Assembly: GCF_032854445.1 (NCBI RefSeq)
Contig: NW_027018555.1
Span: forward strand, 1-15,049
From: Liolophura sinensis
Lineage: Eukaryota; Mollusca; Polyplacophora; Chitonida; Chitonidae
DNA length: 15,049 nt
Direction of reading: 5' to 3'
Below the pieces are notes generated by a model. The model searched no databases. It saw only the letters and a program-made list of their open reading frames with translations, and was not told where the DNA came from. How positions within the stretch are numbered: the first letter of the stretch is position 1; every line of letters starts with the position of its first letter. This document shows positions 1-8,780 of the stretch, piece after piece. The position numbers and the translations under genes are program-made.

Positions 1-547
1 CTTTGGGCTAAGCCCATTTAACTCACCCAGCAATTGCCTACTTCTAAGTGCAAGACAATCTCAATGTCCTTATCTACGTGTAGAAAAACCACACCATTTG
101 TACGTGAAAAACAAAAGGTACTTGATACAGTCTGCTGTAAAAAGTACAACTGACCACAGACCCACATGAATAAGGTGCCAAAAGATGCGGAATTGAGCCA
201 GGCATCGGCAGCTGTTGAAAAATTGCAAATTTCCCTGGTTTCCATGAGTAAGAGCCGTTGCTGGGCACGTGATTATGACATAAATGATCATTTAATTGTC
301 ACTACAGGCAAAAGTATTGGTCGGAGAGCAACGCGGTTTGCACCATTCGATTTGTCGTCACAAAATACGTCGGATTAGCCTCTTACCAGCAGCACTGGAA
401 CAGTTTTTCCACTTTTGCATTTTTGCCTGGTCTTTTTGTTAATTGAAATCGGCTACACTGCACTCTGTACAATCGCGACTGGTCATTACTATATTCAACT
501 TTTGACTATAAGTTATGTGCCCTTCGGTAGCCCAGAAGACGTCAAAT
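1..547. repeat. Monomer 1, P1, type B
   Basis: 547 bases. States: T9, block B, G310, G335, T406, C463. Small defects include a missing T in the AATTGCCTTAC stretch near 36, a disrupted ACAAAAGG near 110, and a missing G in CCATGGAG near 244. Confidence 0.95.
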
Positions 548-1093
548 CTTTGGGCTAAGCCCATTTAACTCACCCAGCAATGCCTTACTTCTAAGTGCAA
601 GACAATCTCAATGTCTTTATCTACGTGAAGAAAAACCACACCATTTGTACGTGAAAACCACAAGGTACTTGATACAGTCTGCTGTAAAAAGTACAACTGA
701 ACACTGACCCACTTCAGTAAGGTGCCAAAAGATGAGGAATTGAGCCAGGCATCGGCAGCTGTTGAAAATTGCAATTTCCCTGGTTTCCATGGAGTAAGAG
801 CCGTTGCTGGGCACGTGATTATGACATAAATGATCATTCAATTGTCACTACAGGCAAAAGTATTGGTCGGAGAGCAACGCGGTTTGCACCATTCGATTTG
901 TCGTCACAAAGTACGTCGGATTAGCCTCTTAATAGCAGCACTGGAACAGATTTTCCACTTTTGCATTTTTGCCTGGTCTTTTTGTTAATTGAAATCGGCT
1001 ACACTGCACTCTGTACAATCGCGACTGGTCATTACTATATTCAACTTTTGACTATAAGTTATGTGCCCTTCGGTAGCCCAGAAGACGTCAAAT
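548..1093. repeat. Monomer 2, P2, type A
   Basis: 546 bases. States: T9, block A, G310, G335, A406, C463. It has TACGTGAAGAA instead of TACGTGTAGAA near 626, lost bases in the two A/T runs near 766-775, and GTACGTCGG and AATAGCAGC variants near 910-935. Confidence 0.95.
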
Positions 1094-1642
1094 CTTTGGG
1101 CTAAGCCCATTTAACTCACCCAGCAATTGCCTTACTTCTAAGTGCAAGACAATCTCAATGTCTTTATCTACGTGTAGAAAAACCACACAATTTGTACGTG
1201 AAAAACACAAGGTACTTGATACAGTCTGCTGTAAAAAGTACAACTGAACACTGACCCACTTCAGTAAGGTGCCAAAAGATGAGGAATTGAGCCAGGCATC
1301 GGCAGCTGTTGAAAAATTGCAAATTTCCCTGGTTTCCATGGAGTAAGAGCCGTTGCTGGGCACGTGATTATGACATAAATGATCATTCAATTGTCACTAC
1401 AGGCAAAAGTATTGGTCGGAGAGCAACGCGGTTTGCACCATTCGATTTGTCGTCACAAAATACGTCGGATTAGCCTCTTACCAGCAGCACTGGAACAGAT
1501 TTTCCACTTTTGCATTTTTGCCTGGTCTTTTTGTTAATTGAAATCGGCTACACTGCACTCTGTACAATCGCGACTGGTCATTACTATATTCAACTTTTGA
1601 CTATAAGTTATGTGCCCTTCGGTAGCCCAGAAGACGTCAAAT
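1094..1642. repeat. Monomer 3, P3, type A
   Basis: 549 bases. States: T9, block A, G310, G335, A406, C463. It has CACAATTTG for CACCATTTG near 1187 and AAAAACAC, otherwise seen mainly in type B monomers, near 1201. Confidence 0.95.
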
Positions 1643-2190
1643 CTTTGGGCTAAGCCCATTTAACTCACCCAGCAATTGCCTTACTTCTAAGTGCAAGACA
1701 ATCTCAATGTCTTTATCTACGTGTAGAAAAACCACACCATTTGTACGTGAAAACCACAAGCTACTTGATACAGTCTGCTGTAAAAAGTACAACTGAACAC
1801 TGACCCACATGAATAAGGTGCCAAAAGATGCGGAATTGAGCCAGGCATCGGCAGCTGTTGAAAAATTGCAAATTTCCCTGGTTTCCATGGAGTAAGAGCC
1901 GTTACTGGGCACGTGATTATGACATAAATGATCATTCAATTGTCACTACAGCAAAAGTATTGGTCGGAGAACAACGCGGTTTGCACCATTCGATTTGTCG
2001 TCACAAAATACGTCGGATTAGCCTCTTACCAGCAGCACTGGAACAGTTTTTCCACTTTTGCATTTTTGCCTGGTCTTTTTGTTAATTGAAATCGGCTACA
2101 CTGCACTCTGTACAATCGCGACTGGTCATTACTATATTCAACTTTTGACTATAAGTTATGTGCCCTTCGGTAGCCCAGAAGACGTCAAAT
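1643..2190. repeat. Monomer 4, P1, A/B hybrid
   Basis: 548 bases, one base lost at 310 (ACAGCAAAAG). The first two diagnostic bases of the block are type A and the last four are type B. T9, T406, C463. It also has GTTACTGGG and GAGAACAACG variants, shared with monomer 13. Confidence 0.95.
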
Positions 2191-2740
2191 CTTTTGGGCT
2201 AAGCCCATTTAACTCACCCAGCAATTGCCTTACTTCTAAGTGCAAGACAATCTCAATGTCTTTATCTACGTGTAGAAAAACCACACCATTTGTACGTGAA
2301 AACCACAAGGTACTTGATACAGTCTGCTGTAAAAAGTACAACTGAACACTGACCCACTTCAGTAAGGTGCCAAAAGATGAGGAATTGAGCCAGGCATCGG
2401 CAGCTGTTGAAAAATTGCAAATTTCCCTGGTTTCCATGGAGTAAGAGCCGTTGCTGGGCACGTGATTATGACATAAATGATCATTCAATTGTCACTACAG
2501 GCAAAAGTATTGGTCGGAGAGCAACGCGGTTTGCACCATTCGATTTGTCGTCACAAAATACGTCGGATTAGCCTCTTACCAGCAGCACTGGAACAGATTT
2601 TCCACTTTTGCATTTTTGCCTGGTCTTTTTGTTAATTGAAATCGGCTACACTGCACTCTGTACAATCGCGACTGGTCATTACTATATTCAACTTTTGACT
2701 ATAAGTTATGTGCCTTTTGGTAGCCCAGAAGACGTCAAAT
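2191..2740. repeat. Monomer 5, P2, type A with extra T
   Basis: 550 bases, the extra base being a fourth T in CTTTTGGGC at its start. G310, G335, A406, C463. Its end reads GTGCCTTTTGG, which has lost the usual CpG. The same extra T occurs only in monomer 14. Confidence 0.95.
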
Positions 2741-3289
2741 CTTTGGGCCAAGCCCATTTAACTCACCCAGCAATTGCCTTACTTCTAAGTGCAAGACAAT
2801 CTCAATGTCTTTATCTACGTGTAGAAAAACCACACCATTTGTACGTGAAAACCACAAGGTACTTGATACAGTCTGCTGTAAAAAGTACAACTGAACACTG
2901 ACCCACTTCAGTAAGGTGCCAAAAGATGAGGAATTGAGCCAGGCATCGGCAGCTGTTGAAAAATTGCAAATTTCCCTGGTTTCCATGGAGTAAGAGCCGT
3001 TGCTGGGCACGTGATTATGACATAAATGACCATTCAATTGTCACTATAGCCAAAAGTATTGGTCGGAGAGCAACACGGTTTGCACCATTCGATTTGTCGT
3101 CACAAAATACGTCGGATTAGCCTCTTACCAGCAGCACTGGAACAGTTTTTCCACTTTTGCATTTTTGCCTGGTCTTTTTGTTAATTGAAATCGGCTACAC
3201 TGTACTCTGTACAATCGCGACTGGTCATTACTATATTCAACTTTTGACTATAAGTTATGTGCCCTTCGGTAGCCCAGAAGACGTCAAAT
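2741..3289. repeat. Monomer 6, P3, type A
   Basis: 549 bases. C9, block A, C310 (as ACTATAGCC), A335, T406, T463: the fullest P3 haplotype. ATGACCATT near 3027 breaks the local palindrome seen in other copies. Confidence 0.96.
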
Positions 3290-3838
3290 CTTTGGGCTAA
3301 GCCCATTTAACTCACCCAGCAATTGCCTTACTTCTAAGTGCAAGACAATCTCAATGTCTTTATCTACGTGTAGAAAAACCACACCATTTGTACGTGAAAA
3401 CCACAAGGTACTTGATACAGTCTGCTGTAAAAAGTACAACTGACCACAGACCCACATGAATAAGGTGCCAAAAGATGCGGAATTGAGCCAGGCATCGGCA
3501 GCTGTTGAAAAATTGCAAATTTCCCTGGTTTCCATGGAGTAAGAGCCGTTGCTGGGCACGTGATTATGATATAAATGATCATTCAATTGTCACTACAGGC
3601 AAAAGTATTGGTCGGAGAGCAACGCGGTTTGCACCATTCGATTTGTCGTCACAAAATACGTCGGATTAGCCTCTTACCAGCAGCACTGGAACAGTTTTTC
3701 CACTTTTGCATTTTTGCCTGGTCTTTTTGTTAATTGAAATCGGCTACACTGCACTCTGTACAATCGCGACTGGTCATTACTATATTCAACTTTTGACTAT
3801 AAGTTATGTGCCCTTCGGTAGCCCAGAAGACGTCAAAT
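3290..3838. repeat. Monomer 7, P1, type B
   Basis: 549 bases. T9, block B at 3441-3480, G310, G335, T406, C463. Private change ATGATATAA for ATGACATAA near 3567. Confidence 0.96.
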
Positions 3839-4387
3839 CTTTGGGCCAAGCCCATTTAACTCACCCAGCAATTGCCTTACTTCTAAGTGCAAGACAATCT
3901 CAATGTCTTTATCTACGTGTAGAAAAACCACACCATTTGTCCGTGAAAACCACAAGGTACTTGATACAGTCTGCTGTAAAAAGTACAACTGAACACTGAC
4001 CCACTTCAGTAAGGTGCCAAAAGATGAGGAATTGAGCCAGGCATCGGCAGCTGTTGAAAAATTGCAAATTTCCCTGGTTTCCATGGAGTAAGAGCCGTTG
4101 CTGGGCACGTGATTATGACATAAATGATCATTCAATTGTCACTACAGGCAAAAGTATTGGTCGGAGAGCAACGCGGTTTGCACCATTCGATTTGTCGTCA
4201 CAAAATACGTCGGATTAGCCTCTTACCAGCAGCACTGGAACAAATTATCCACTTTTGCATTTTTGCCTGGTCTTTTTGTTAATTGAAATCGGCTACACTG
4301 CACTCTGTACAATCGCGACTGGTCATTACTATATTCAACTTTTGACTATAAGTTATGTGCCTTTCGGTAGCCCAGAAGACGTCAAAT
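3839..4387. repeat. Monomer 8, P2, type A
   Basis: 549 bases. C9 (unusual for P2), block A, G310, G335, A406, C463. Private changes are TTGTCCGTG near 3938 and CAAATTATCC near 4242. Its end has GTGCCTTTCGG, as in monomers 14 and 21. Confidence 0.96.
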
Positions 4388-4936
4388 CTTTGGGCCAAGC
4401 CCATTTTACTCACCCAGCAATTGCCTTACTTCTAAGTGCAAGACAATCTCAATGTCTTTATCTACGTGTAGAAAAACCACACCATTTGTACGTGAAAACC
4501 ACAAGGTACTTGATACAGTCTGCTGTAAAAAGTACAACTGAACACTGACCCACTTCAGTAAGGTGCCAAAAGATGAGGAATTGAGCCAGGCATCGGCAGC
4601 TGTTGAAAAATTGCAAATTTCCCTGGTTTCCATGGAGTAAGAGCCGTTGCTGGGCACGTGATTATGACATAAATGATCATTCAATTGTCACTACAGGCAA
4701 AAGTATTGGTCGGAGAGCAACGCGGTTTGCACCATTCGATTTGTCGTCACAAAATACGTCGGATTAGCCTCTTACCAGCAGCACTGGAACAGATTTTCCA
4801 CTTTTGCATTTTTGCCTGGTCTTTTTGTTAATTGAAATCGGCTACACTGCACTCTGTACAATCGCGACTGGTCATTACTATATTCAACTTTTGACTATAA
4901 GTTATGTGCTCTTCGGTAGCCCAGAAGACGTCAAAT
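4388..4936. repeat. Monomer 9, P3, type A
   Basis: 549 bases. C9, block A, G310, G335, A406, C463. Carries CATTTTACTC at 4402-4411, shared only with monomer 15. Its end has GTGCTCTTCGG. Confidence 0.96.
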
Positions 4937-5011
4937 CTTTGGGCTAAGCCCATTTAACTCACCCAGCAATTGCCTTACTTCTAAGTGCAAGACAATCTCA
5001 ATGTCTTTATC

Positions 5012-5052
5012 TACGTGTAGAAAAACCACACCATTTGTACGTGAAAACCACA
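5012..5052. repeat. Short internal direct repeat (TACGTG...AAAACCACA)
   Basis: TACGTGTAGAAAAACCACA at 5012-5030 is followed, 26 bases on, by TACGTGAAAACCACA at 5038-5052. The second copy lacks four bases of the first. The pair occurs in essentially every monomer and probably reflects an old local duplication. Shown in the reference copy. Confidence 0.7.
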
Positions 5053-5087
5053 AGGTACTTGATACAGTCTGCTGTAAAAAGTACAAC

Positions 5088-5127
5088 TGAACACTGACCC
5101 ACTTCAGTAAGGTGCCAAAAGATGAGG
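5088..5127. repeat. Diagnostic 40-base block of the monomer (reference copy)
   Basis: In monomer 10 this is the type A version. Type B, for example at 3441-3480, differs at six of 40 positions and carries CATGAATAAGG in place of CTTCAGTAAGG. This is the densest cluster of fixed differences between monomer classes. Hybrids (monomers 4 and 13; 23 and 27) show exchange inside the block. Confidence 0.9.
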
Positions 5128-5203
5128 AATTGAGCCAGGCATCGGCAGCTGTTGAAAAATTGCAAATTTCCCTGGTTTCCATGGAGTAAGAGCCGTTGCT
5201 GGG

Positions 5204-5230
5204 CACGTGATTATGACATAAATGATCATT
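5204..5230. other. Paired palindromes CACGTG and AATGATCATT
   Basis: A perfect 6-base palindrome (5204-5209) and a perfect 10-base palindrome (5221-5230) lie close together in each monomer. Such sites could bind dimeric proteins (CACGTG is the E-box core used by bHLH factors), but no gene lies nearby and no function can be claimed. Confidence 0.4.
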
Positions 5231-5341
5231 CAATTGTCACTACAGGCAAAAGTATTGGTCGGAGAGCAACGCGGTTTGCACCATTCGATTTGTCGTCACA
5301 AAATACGTCGGATTAGCCTCTTACCAGCAGCACTGGAACAG

Positions 5342-5375
5342 TTTTTCCACTTTTGCATTTTTGCCTGGTCTTTTT
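5342..5375. other. Cluster of phased T tracts
   Basis: Four T runs, at 5342-5346, 5351-5354, 5358-5362 and 5371-5375, have an average centre spacing near 10 bases. Runs repeated close to the helical period can bend DNA, a property reported for many satellites. Present once per monomer; coordinates are for the reference copy. Function is not shown. Confidence 0.5.
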
Positions 5376-5485
5376 GTTAATTGAAATCGGCTACACTGCA
5401 CTCTGTACAATCGCGACTGGTCATTACTATATTCAACTTTTGACTATAAGTTATGTGCCCTTCGGTAGCCCAGAAGACGTCAAAT

Positions 5486-6034
5486 CTTTGGGCTAAGCCC
5501 ATTTAACTCACCCAGCAATTGCCTTACTTCTAAGTGCAAGACAATCTCAATGTCTTTATCTACGTGTAGAAAAACCACACCATTTGTACGTGAAAACCAC
5601 AAGGTACTTGATACAGTCTGCTGTAAAAAGTACAACTGAACACTGACCCACTTCAGTAAGGTGCCAAAAGATGAGGAATTGAGCCAGGCATCGGCAGCTG
5701 TTGAAAAATTGCAAATTTCCCTGGTTTCCATGGAGTAAGAGCCGTTGCTGGGCACGTGATTATGACATAAATGATCATTCAATTGTCACTACAGGCAAAA
5801 GTATTGGTCGGAGAGCAACGCGGTTTGCACCATTCGATTTGTCGTCACAAAATACGTCGGATTAGCCTCTTACCAGCAGCACTGGAACAGATTTTCCACT
5901 TTTGCATTTTTGCCTGGTCTTTTTGTTAATTGAAATCGGCTACACTGCACTCTGTACAATCGCGACTGGTCATTACTATATTCAACTTTTGACTATAAGT
6001 TATGTGCCCTTCGGTAGCCCAGAAGACGTCAAAT
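5486..6034. repeat. Monomer 11, P2, type A
   Basis: 549 bases. T9, block A, G310, G335, A406, C463. It appears to differ from monomer 10 only at base 406, a sign of recent homogenisation. Confidence 0.96.
5489..5501. other. Dyad TGGGCT-A-AGCCCA at the monomer boundary
   Basis: Perfect 6-base arms around one A. The C9 variant, common in P3 monomers, changes one arm (TGGGCC) and leaves five of six pairs. Coordinates are at the monomer 10/11 junction. Confidence 0.45.
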
Positions 6035-6583
6035 CTTTGGGCCAAGCCCATTTAACTCACCCAGCAATTGCCTTACTTCTAAGTGCAAGACAATCTCAAT
6101 GTCTTTATCTACGTGTAGAAAAACCACACCATTTGTACGTGAAAACCACAAGGTACTTGATACAGTCTGCTGTAAAAAGTACAACTGAACACTGACCCAC
6201 TTCAGTAAGGTGCCAAAAGATGAGGAATTGAGCCAGGCATCGGCAGCTGTTGAAAAATTGCAAATTTCCCTGGTTTCCATGGAGTAAGAGCCGTTGCTGG
6301 GCACGTGATTATGACATAAATGATCATTCAATTGTCACTACAGGCAAAAGTATTGGTCGGAGAGCAACGCGGTTTGCACCATTCGATTTGTCGTCACAAA
6401 ATACGTCGGATTAGCCTCTTACCAGCAGCACTGGAACAGATTTTCCACTTTTGCATTTTTGCCTGGTCTTTTTGTTAATTGAAATCGGCTACACTGCACT
6501 CTGTACAATCGCGACTGGTCATTACTATATTCAACTTTTGACTATAAGTTATGTGCCCTTCGGTAGCCCAGAAGACGTCAAAT
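6035..6583. repeat. Monomer 12, P3, type A
   Basis: 549 bases. C9, block A, G310, G335, A406, C463. Apparently identical to monomer 11 apart from base 9. Confidence 0.96.
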
Positions 6584-7132
6584 CTTTGGGCTAAGCCCAT
6601 TTAACTCACCCAGCAATTGCCTTACTTCTAAGTGCAAGACAATCTCAATGTCTTTATCTACGTGTAGAAAAACCACACCATTTGTACGTGAAAACCACAA
6701 GGTATGTGATACAGTCTGCTGTAAAAAGTACAACTGAACACTGACCCACATGAATAAGGTGCCAAAAGATGGGGAATTGAGCCAGGCATCGGCAGCTGTT
6801 GAAAAATTGCAAATTTCCCTGGTTTCCATGGAGTAAGAGCCGTTACTGGGCACGTGATTATGACATAAATGATCATTCAATTGTCACTACTGGCAAAAGT
6901 ATTGGTCGGAGAACAACGTGGTTTGCATCATTCGATTTGTCGTCACAAAATACGTCGGATTAGCCTCTTACCAGCAGCACTGGAACAGTTTTTCCACTTT
7001 TGCATTTTTGCCTGGTCTTTTTGTTAATTGAAATCGGCTACACTGCACTCTGTACAATCGCGACTGGTCATTACTATATTCAACTTTTGACTATAAGTTA
7101 TGTGCCCTTCGGTAGCCCAGAAGACGTCAAAT
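6584..7132. repeat. Monomer 13, P1, A/B hybrid
   Basis: 549 bases. Same hybrid block as monomer 4, but with GATGGGG at its end. ACTGGC at base 310, GAACAACGTGG and GCATCATTCG nearby, T406, C463. GGTATGTGATAC near 6702 is private. Confidence 0.96.
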
Positions 7133-7682
7133 CTTTTGGGCTAAGCCCATTTAACTCACCCAGCAATTGCCTTACTTCTAAGTGCAAGACAATCTCAATG
7201 TCTTTATCTACGTGTAGAAAAACCACACCATTTGTACGTGAAAACCACAAGGTACTTGATACAGTCTGCTGTAAAAAGTACAACTGAACACTGACCCACT
7301 TCAGTAAGGTGCCAAAAGATGAGGAATTGAGCCAGGCATCGGCAGCTGTTGAAAAATTGCAAATTTCCCTGGTTTCCATGGAGTAAGAGCCGTTGCTGGG
7401 CACGTGATTATGACATAAATGATCATTCAATTGTCACTACAGGCAAAAGTATTGGTCGGAGAGCAACGCGGTTTGCACTATTCGATTTCTCGTCACAAAA
7501 TACGTCGGATTAGCCTCTTACCAGCAGCACTGGAACAGTTTTTCCACTTTTGCATTTTTGCCTGGTCTTTTTGTTAATTGAAATCGGCTACACTGCACTC
7601 TGTACAATCGCGACTGGTCATTACTATATTCAACTTTTGACTATAAGTTATGTGCCTTTCGGTAGCCCAGAAGACGTCAAAT
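7133..7682. repeat. Monomer 14, P2, type A with extra T
   Basis: 550 bases because of CTTTTGGGC, as in monomer 5. Block A, G310, G335, T406 (unusual for P2), C463. It has CACTATTCG and TTTCTCG near 7477-7491 and ends with GTGCCTTTCGG. Confidence 0.96.
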
Positions 7683-8231
7683 CTTTGGGCCAAGCCCATT
7701 TTACTCACCCAGCAATTGCCTTACTTCTAAGTGCAAGACAATCTCAATGTCTTTATCTACGTGTAGAAAAACCACACCATTTGTACGTGAAAACCACAAG
7801 GTACTTGATACAGTCTGCTGTAAAAAGTACAACTGAACACTGACCCACTTCAGTAAGGTGCCAAAAGATGAGGAATTGAGCCAGGCATCGGCAGCTGTTG
7901 AAAAATTGCAAATTTCCCTGGTTTCCATGGAGTAAGAGCCGTTGCTGGGCACGTGATTATGACATAAATGATCATTCAATTGTCACTACAGCCAAAAGTA
8001 TTGGTCGGAGAGCAACACGGTTTGCACCATTCGATTTCTCGTCACAAAATACGTCGGATTAGCCTCTTACCAGCAGCACTGGAACAGTTTTTCCACTTTT
8101 GCATTTTTGCCTGGTCTTTTTGTTAATTGAAATCGGCTACACTGTACTCTGTACAATCGCGACTGGTCATTACTATATTCAACTTTTGACTATAAGTTAT
8201 GTGCCCTTCGGTAACCCAGAAGACGTCAAAT
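7683..8231. repeat. Monomer 15, P3, type A mosaic
   Basis: 549 bases. C9 and CATTTTACTC as in monomer 9, then C310, A335, T406, T463 as in monomer 6, plus TTTCTCG. It ends with GGTAACCC (A at 8214), shared with monomer 18. Confidence 0.96.
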
Positions 8232-8780
8232 CTTTGGGCTAAGCCCATTTAACTCACCCAGCAATTGCCTTACTTCTAAGTGCAAGACAATCTCAATGTC
8301 TTTATCTACGTGTAGAAAAACCACACCATTTGTACGTGAAAAACACAAGGTACTTGATACAGTCTGCTGTAAAAAGTACAACTGACCACAGACCCACATG
8401 AATAAGGTGCCAAAAGATGCGGAATTGAGCCAGGCATCGGCAGCTGTTGAAAAATTGCAAATTTCCCTGGTTTCCATGGAGTAAGAGCCGTTGCTGGGCA
8501 CGTGATTATGACATAAATGATCATTCAATTGTCACTACAGCCAAAAGTATTGGTCGGAGAGCAACGCGGTTTGCACCATTCGATTTGTCGTCACAAAATA
8601 CGTCGGATTAGCCTCTTACCAGCAGCACTGGAACAGTTTTTCCACTTTTGCATTTTTGCCTGGTCTTTTTGTTAATTGAAATCGGCTACACTGCACTCTG
8701 TACAATCGCGACTGGTCATTACTATATTCAACTTTTGACTATAAGTTATGTGCCCTTCGGTAGCCCAGAAGACGTCAAAT
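8232..8780. repeat. Monomer 16, P1, type B
   Basis: 549 bases. T9, block B, C310, G335, T406, C463, with AAAAACAC before the block. Confidence 0.96.

Larger units (their letters stand above)
1..1642. repeat. Higher-order repeat 1 (monomers 1-3, P1-P2-P3)
   Basis: A trimer of type B, A, A monomers. It measures 1,642 bases rather than 1,647 because monomers 1 and 2 carry several single-base deletions. Its P3 member lacks the usual C at base 9, so only the P1 signature is diagnostic here. Confidence 0.75.
1643..3289. repeat. Higher-order repeat 2 (monomers 4-6)
   Basis: Exactly 1,647 bases. Order: hybrid A/B monomer, type A monomer with an extra T at its start (CTTTTGGGC), then a type A monomer carrying C9, C310, A335, T406 and T463. 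This order and these private variants recur in higher-order repeat 5, 4,941 bases downstream. Confidence 0.85.
3290..4936. repeat. Higher-order repeat 3 (monomers 7-9)
   Basis: Exactly 1,647 bases. Order: type B, type A, type A. P2 (monomer 8) has the C9 base normally found in P3, so monomers 8 and 9 both start CTTTGGGCC. Confidence 0.85.
4937..5485. repeat. Monomer 10, P1 place, type A block
   Basis: 549 bases, close to the array consensus and used here as the reference copy. T9, block A at 5088-5127, G310 (5246), G335 (5271), T406 (5342), C463 (5399). T406 marks it as P1 despite its type A block. Confidence 0.96.
4986..5534. repeat. Possible three-part internal subrepeat of the monomer
   Basis: Taken from the reference copy. 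Three segments begin with TGCA at 4986, 5161 and 5354 (the next cycle begins at 5535), giving lengths of 175, 193 and 181, mean 183. A related motif stands before three of these starts: GGAATTGAGCC at 5126, GGATTAGCC at 5310 and GGGCTAAGCC at 5490. Each is followed by a CAGC-containing stretch (5146, 5325, 5513). Segments two and three also share CCTGGT after the start and a TCATT stretch near 5225 and 5420. Similarity is patchy, so this is an inference of ancient triplication. Confidence 0.4.
4937..6583. repeat. Higher-order repeat 4 (monomers 10-12), P1 block converted
   Basis: Exactly 1,647 bases and the most homogeneous part of the window. Monomer 10, which should be type B, is type A in block 152-191 but keeps the P1-specific T at base 406 (5342). 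Monomer 12 keeps the P3-type C at base 9. The trimer register therefore survives although the main P1 marker has been overwritten. Confidence 0.8.
6584..8231. repeat. Higher-order repeat 5 (monomers 13-15)
   Basis: 1,648 bases. Order: hybrid A/B monomer, extra-T monomer, then a C9/C310/A335/T406/T463 monomer. It is the close relative of higher-order repeat 2. The one extra base is the additional T at the start of monomer 14. Confidence 0.85.

Noticed and set aside
5257-5292. tRNA-like promoter boxes (TGGTCGGAGAG followed by ATTCGATTT), hinting at a SINE origin
   Set aside because: Both boxes miss key bases (no A at the seventh place of the first; the second does not begin with G or end with C), spacing is short, and no tRNA fold or A-rich tail is present.
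5285-5300. CENP-B box in the TTCGATTTGTCG stretch
   Set aside because: It begins with TTCG but lacks the required A and the CGGG core at the correct spacing. The reverse strand does not fit either.
5291-5302. Hairpin TTTGT-CGTC-ACAAA as a terminator or structured RNA
   Set aside because: Five A/T-rich pairs with a four-base loop are weak and expected by chance, and there is no upstream gene.
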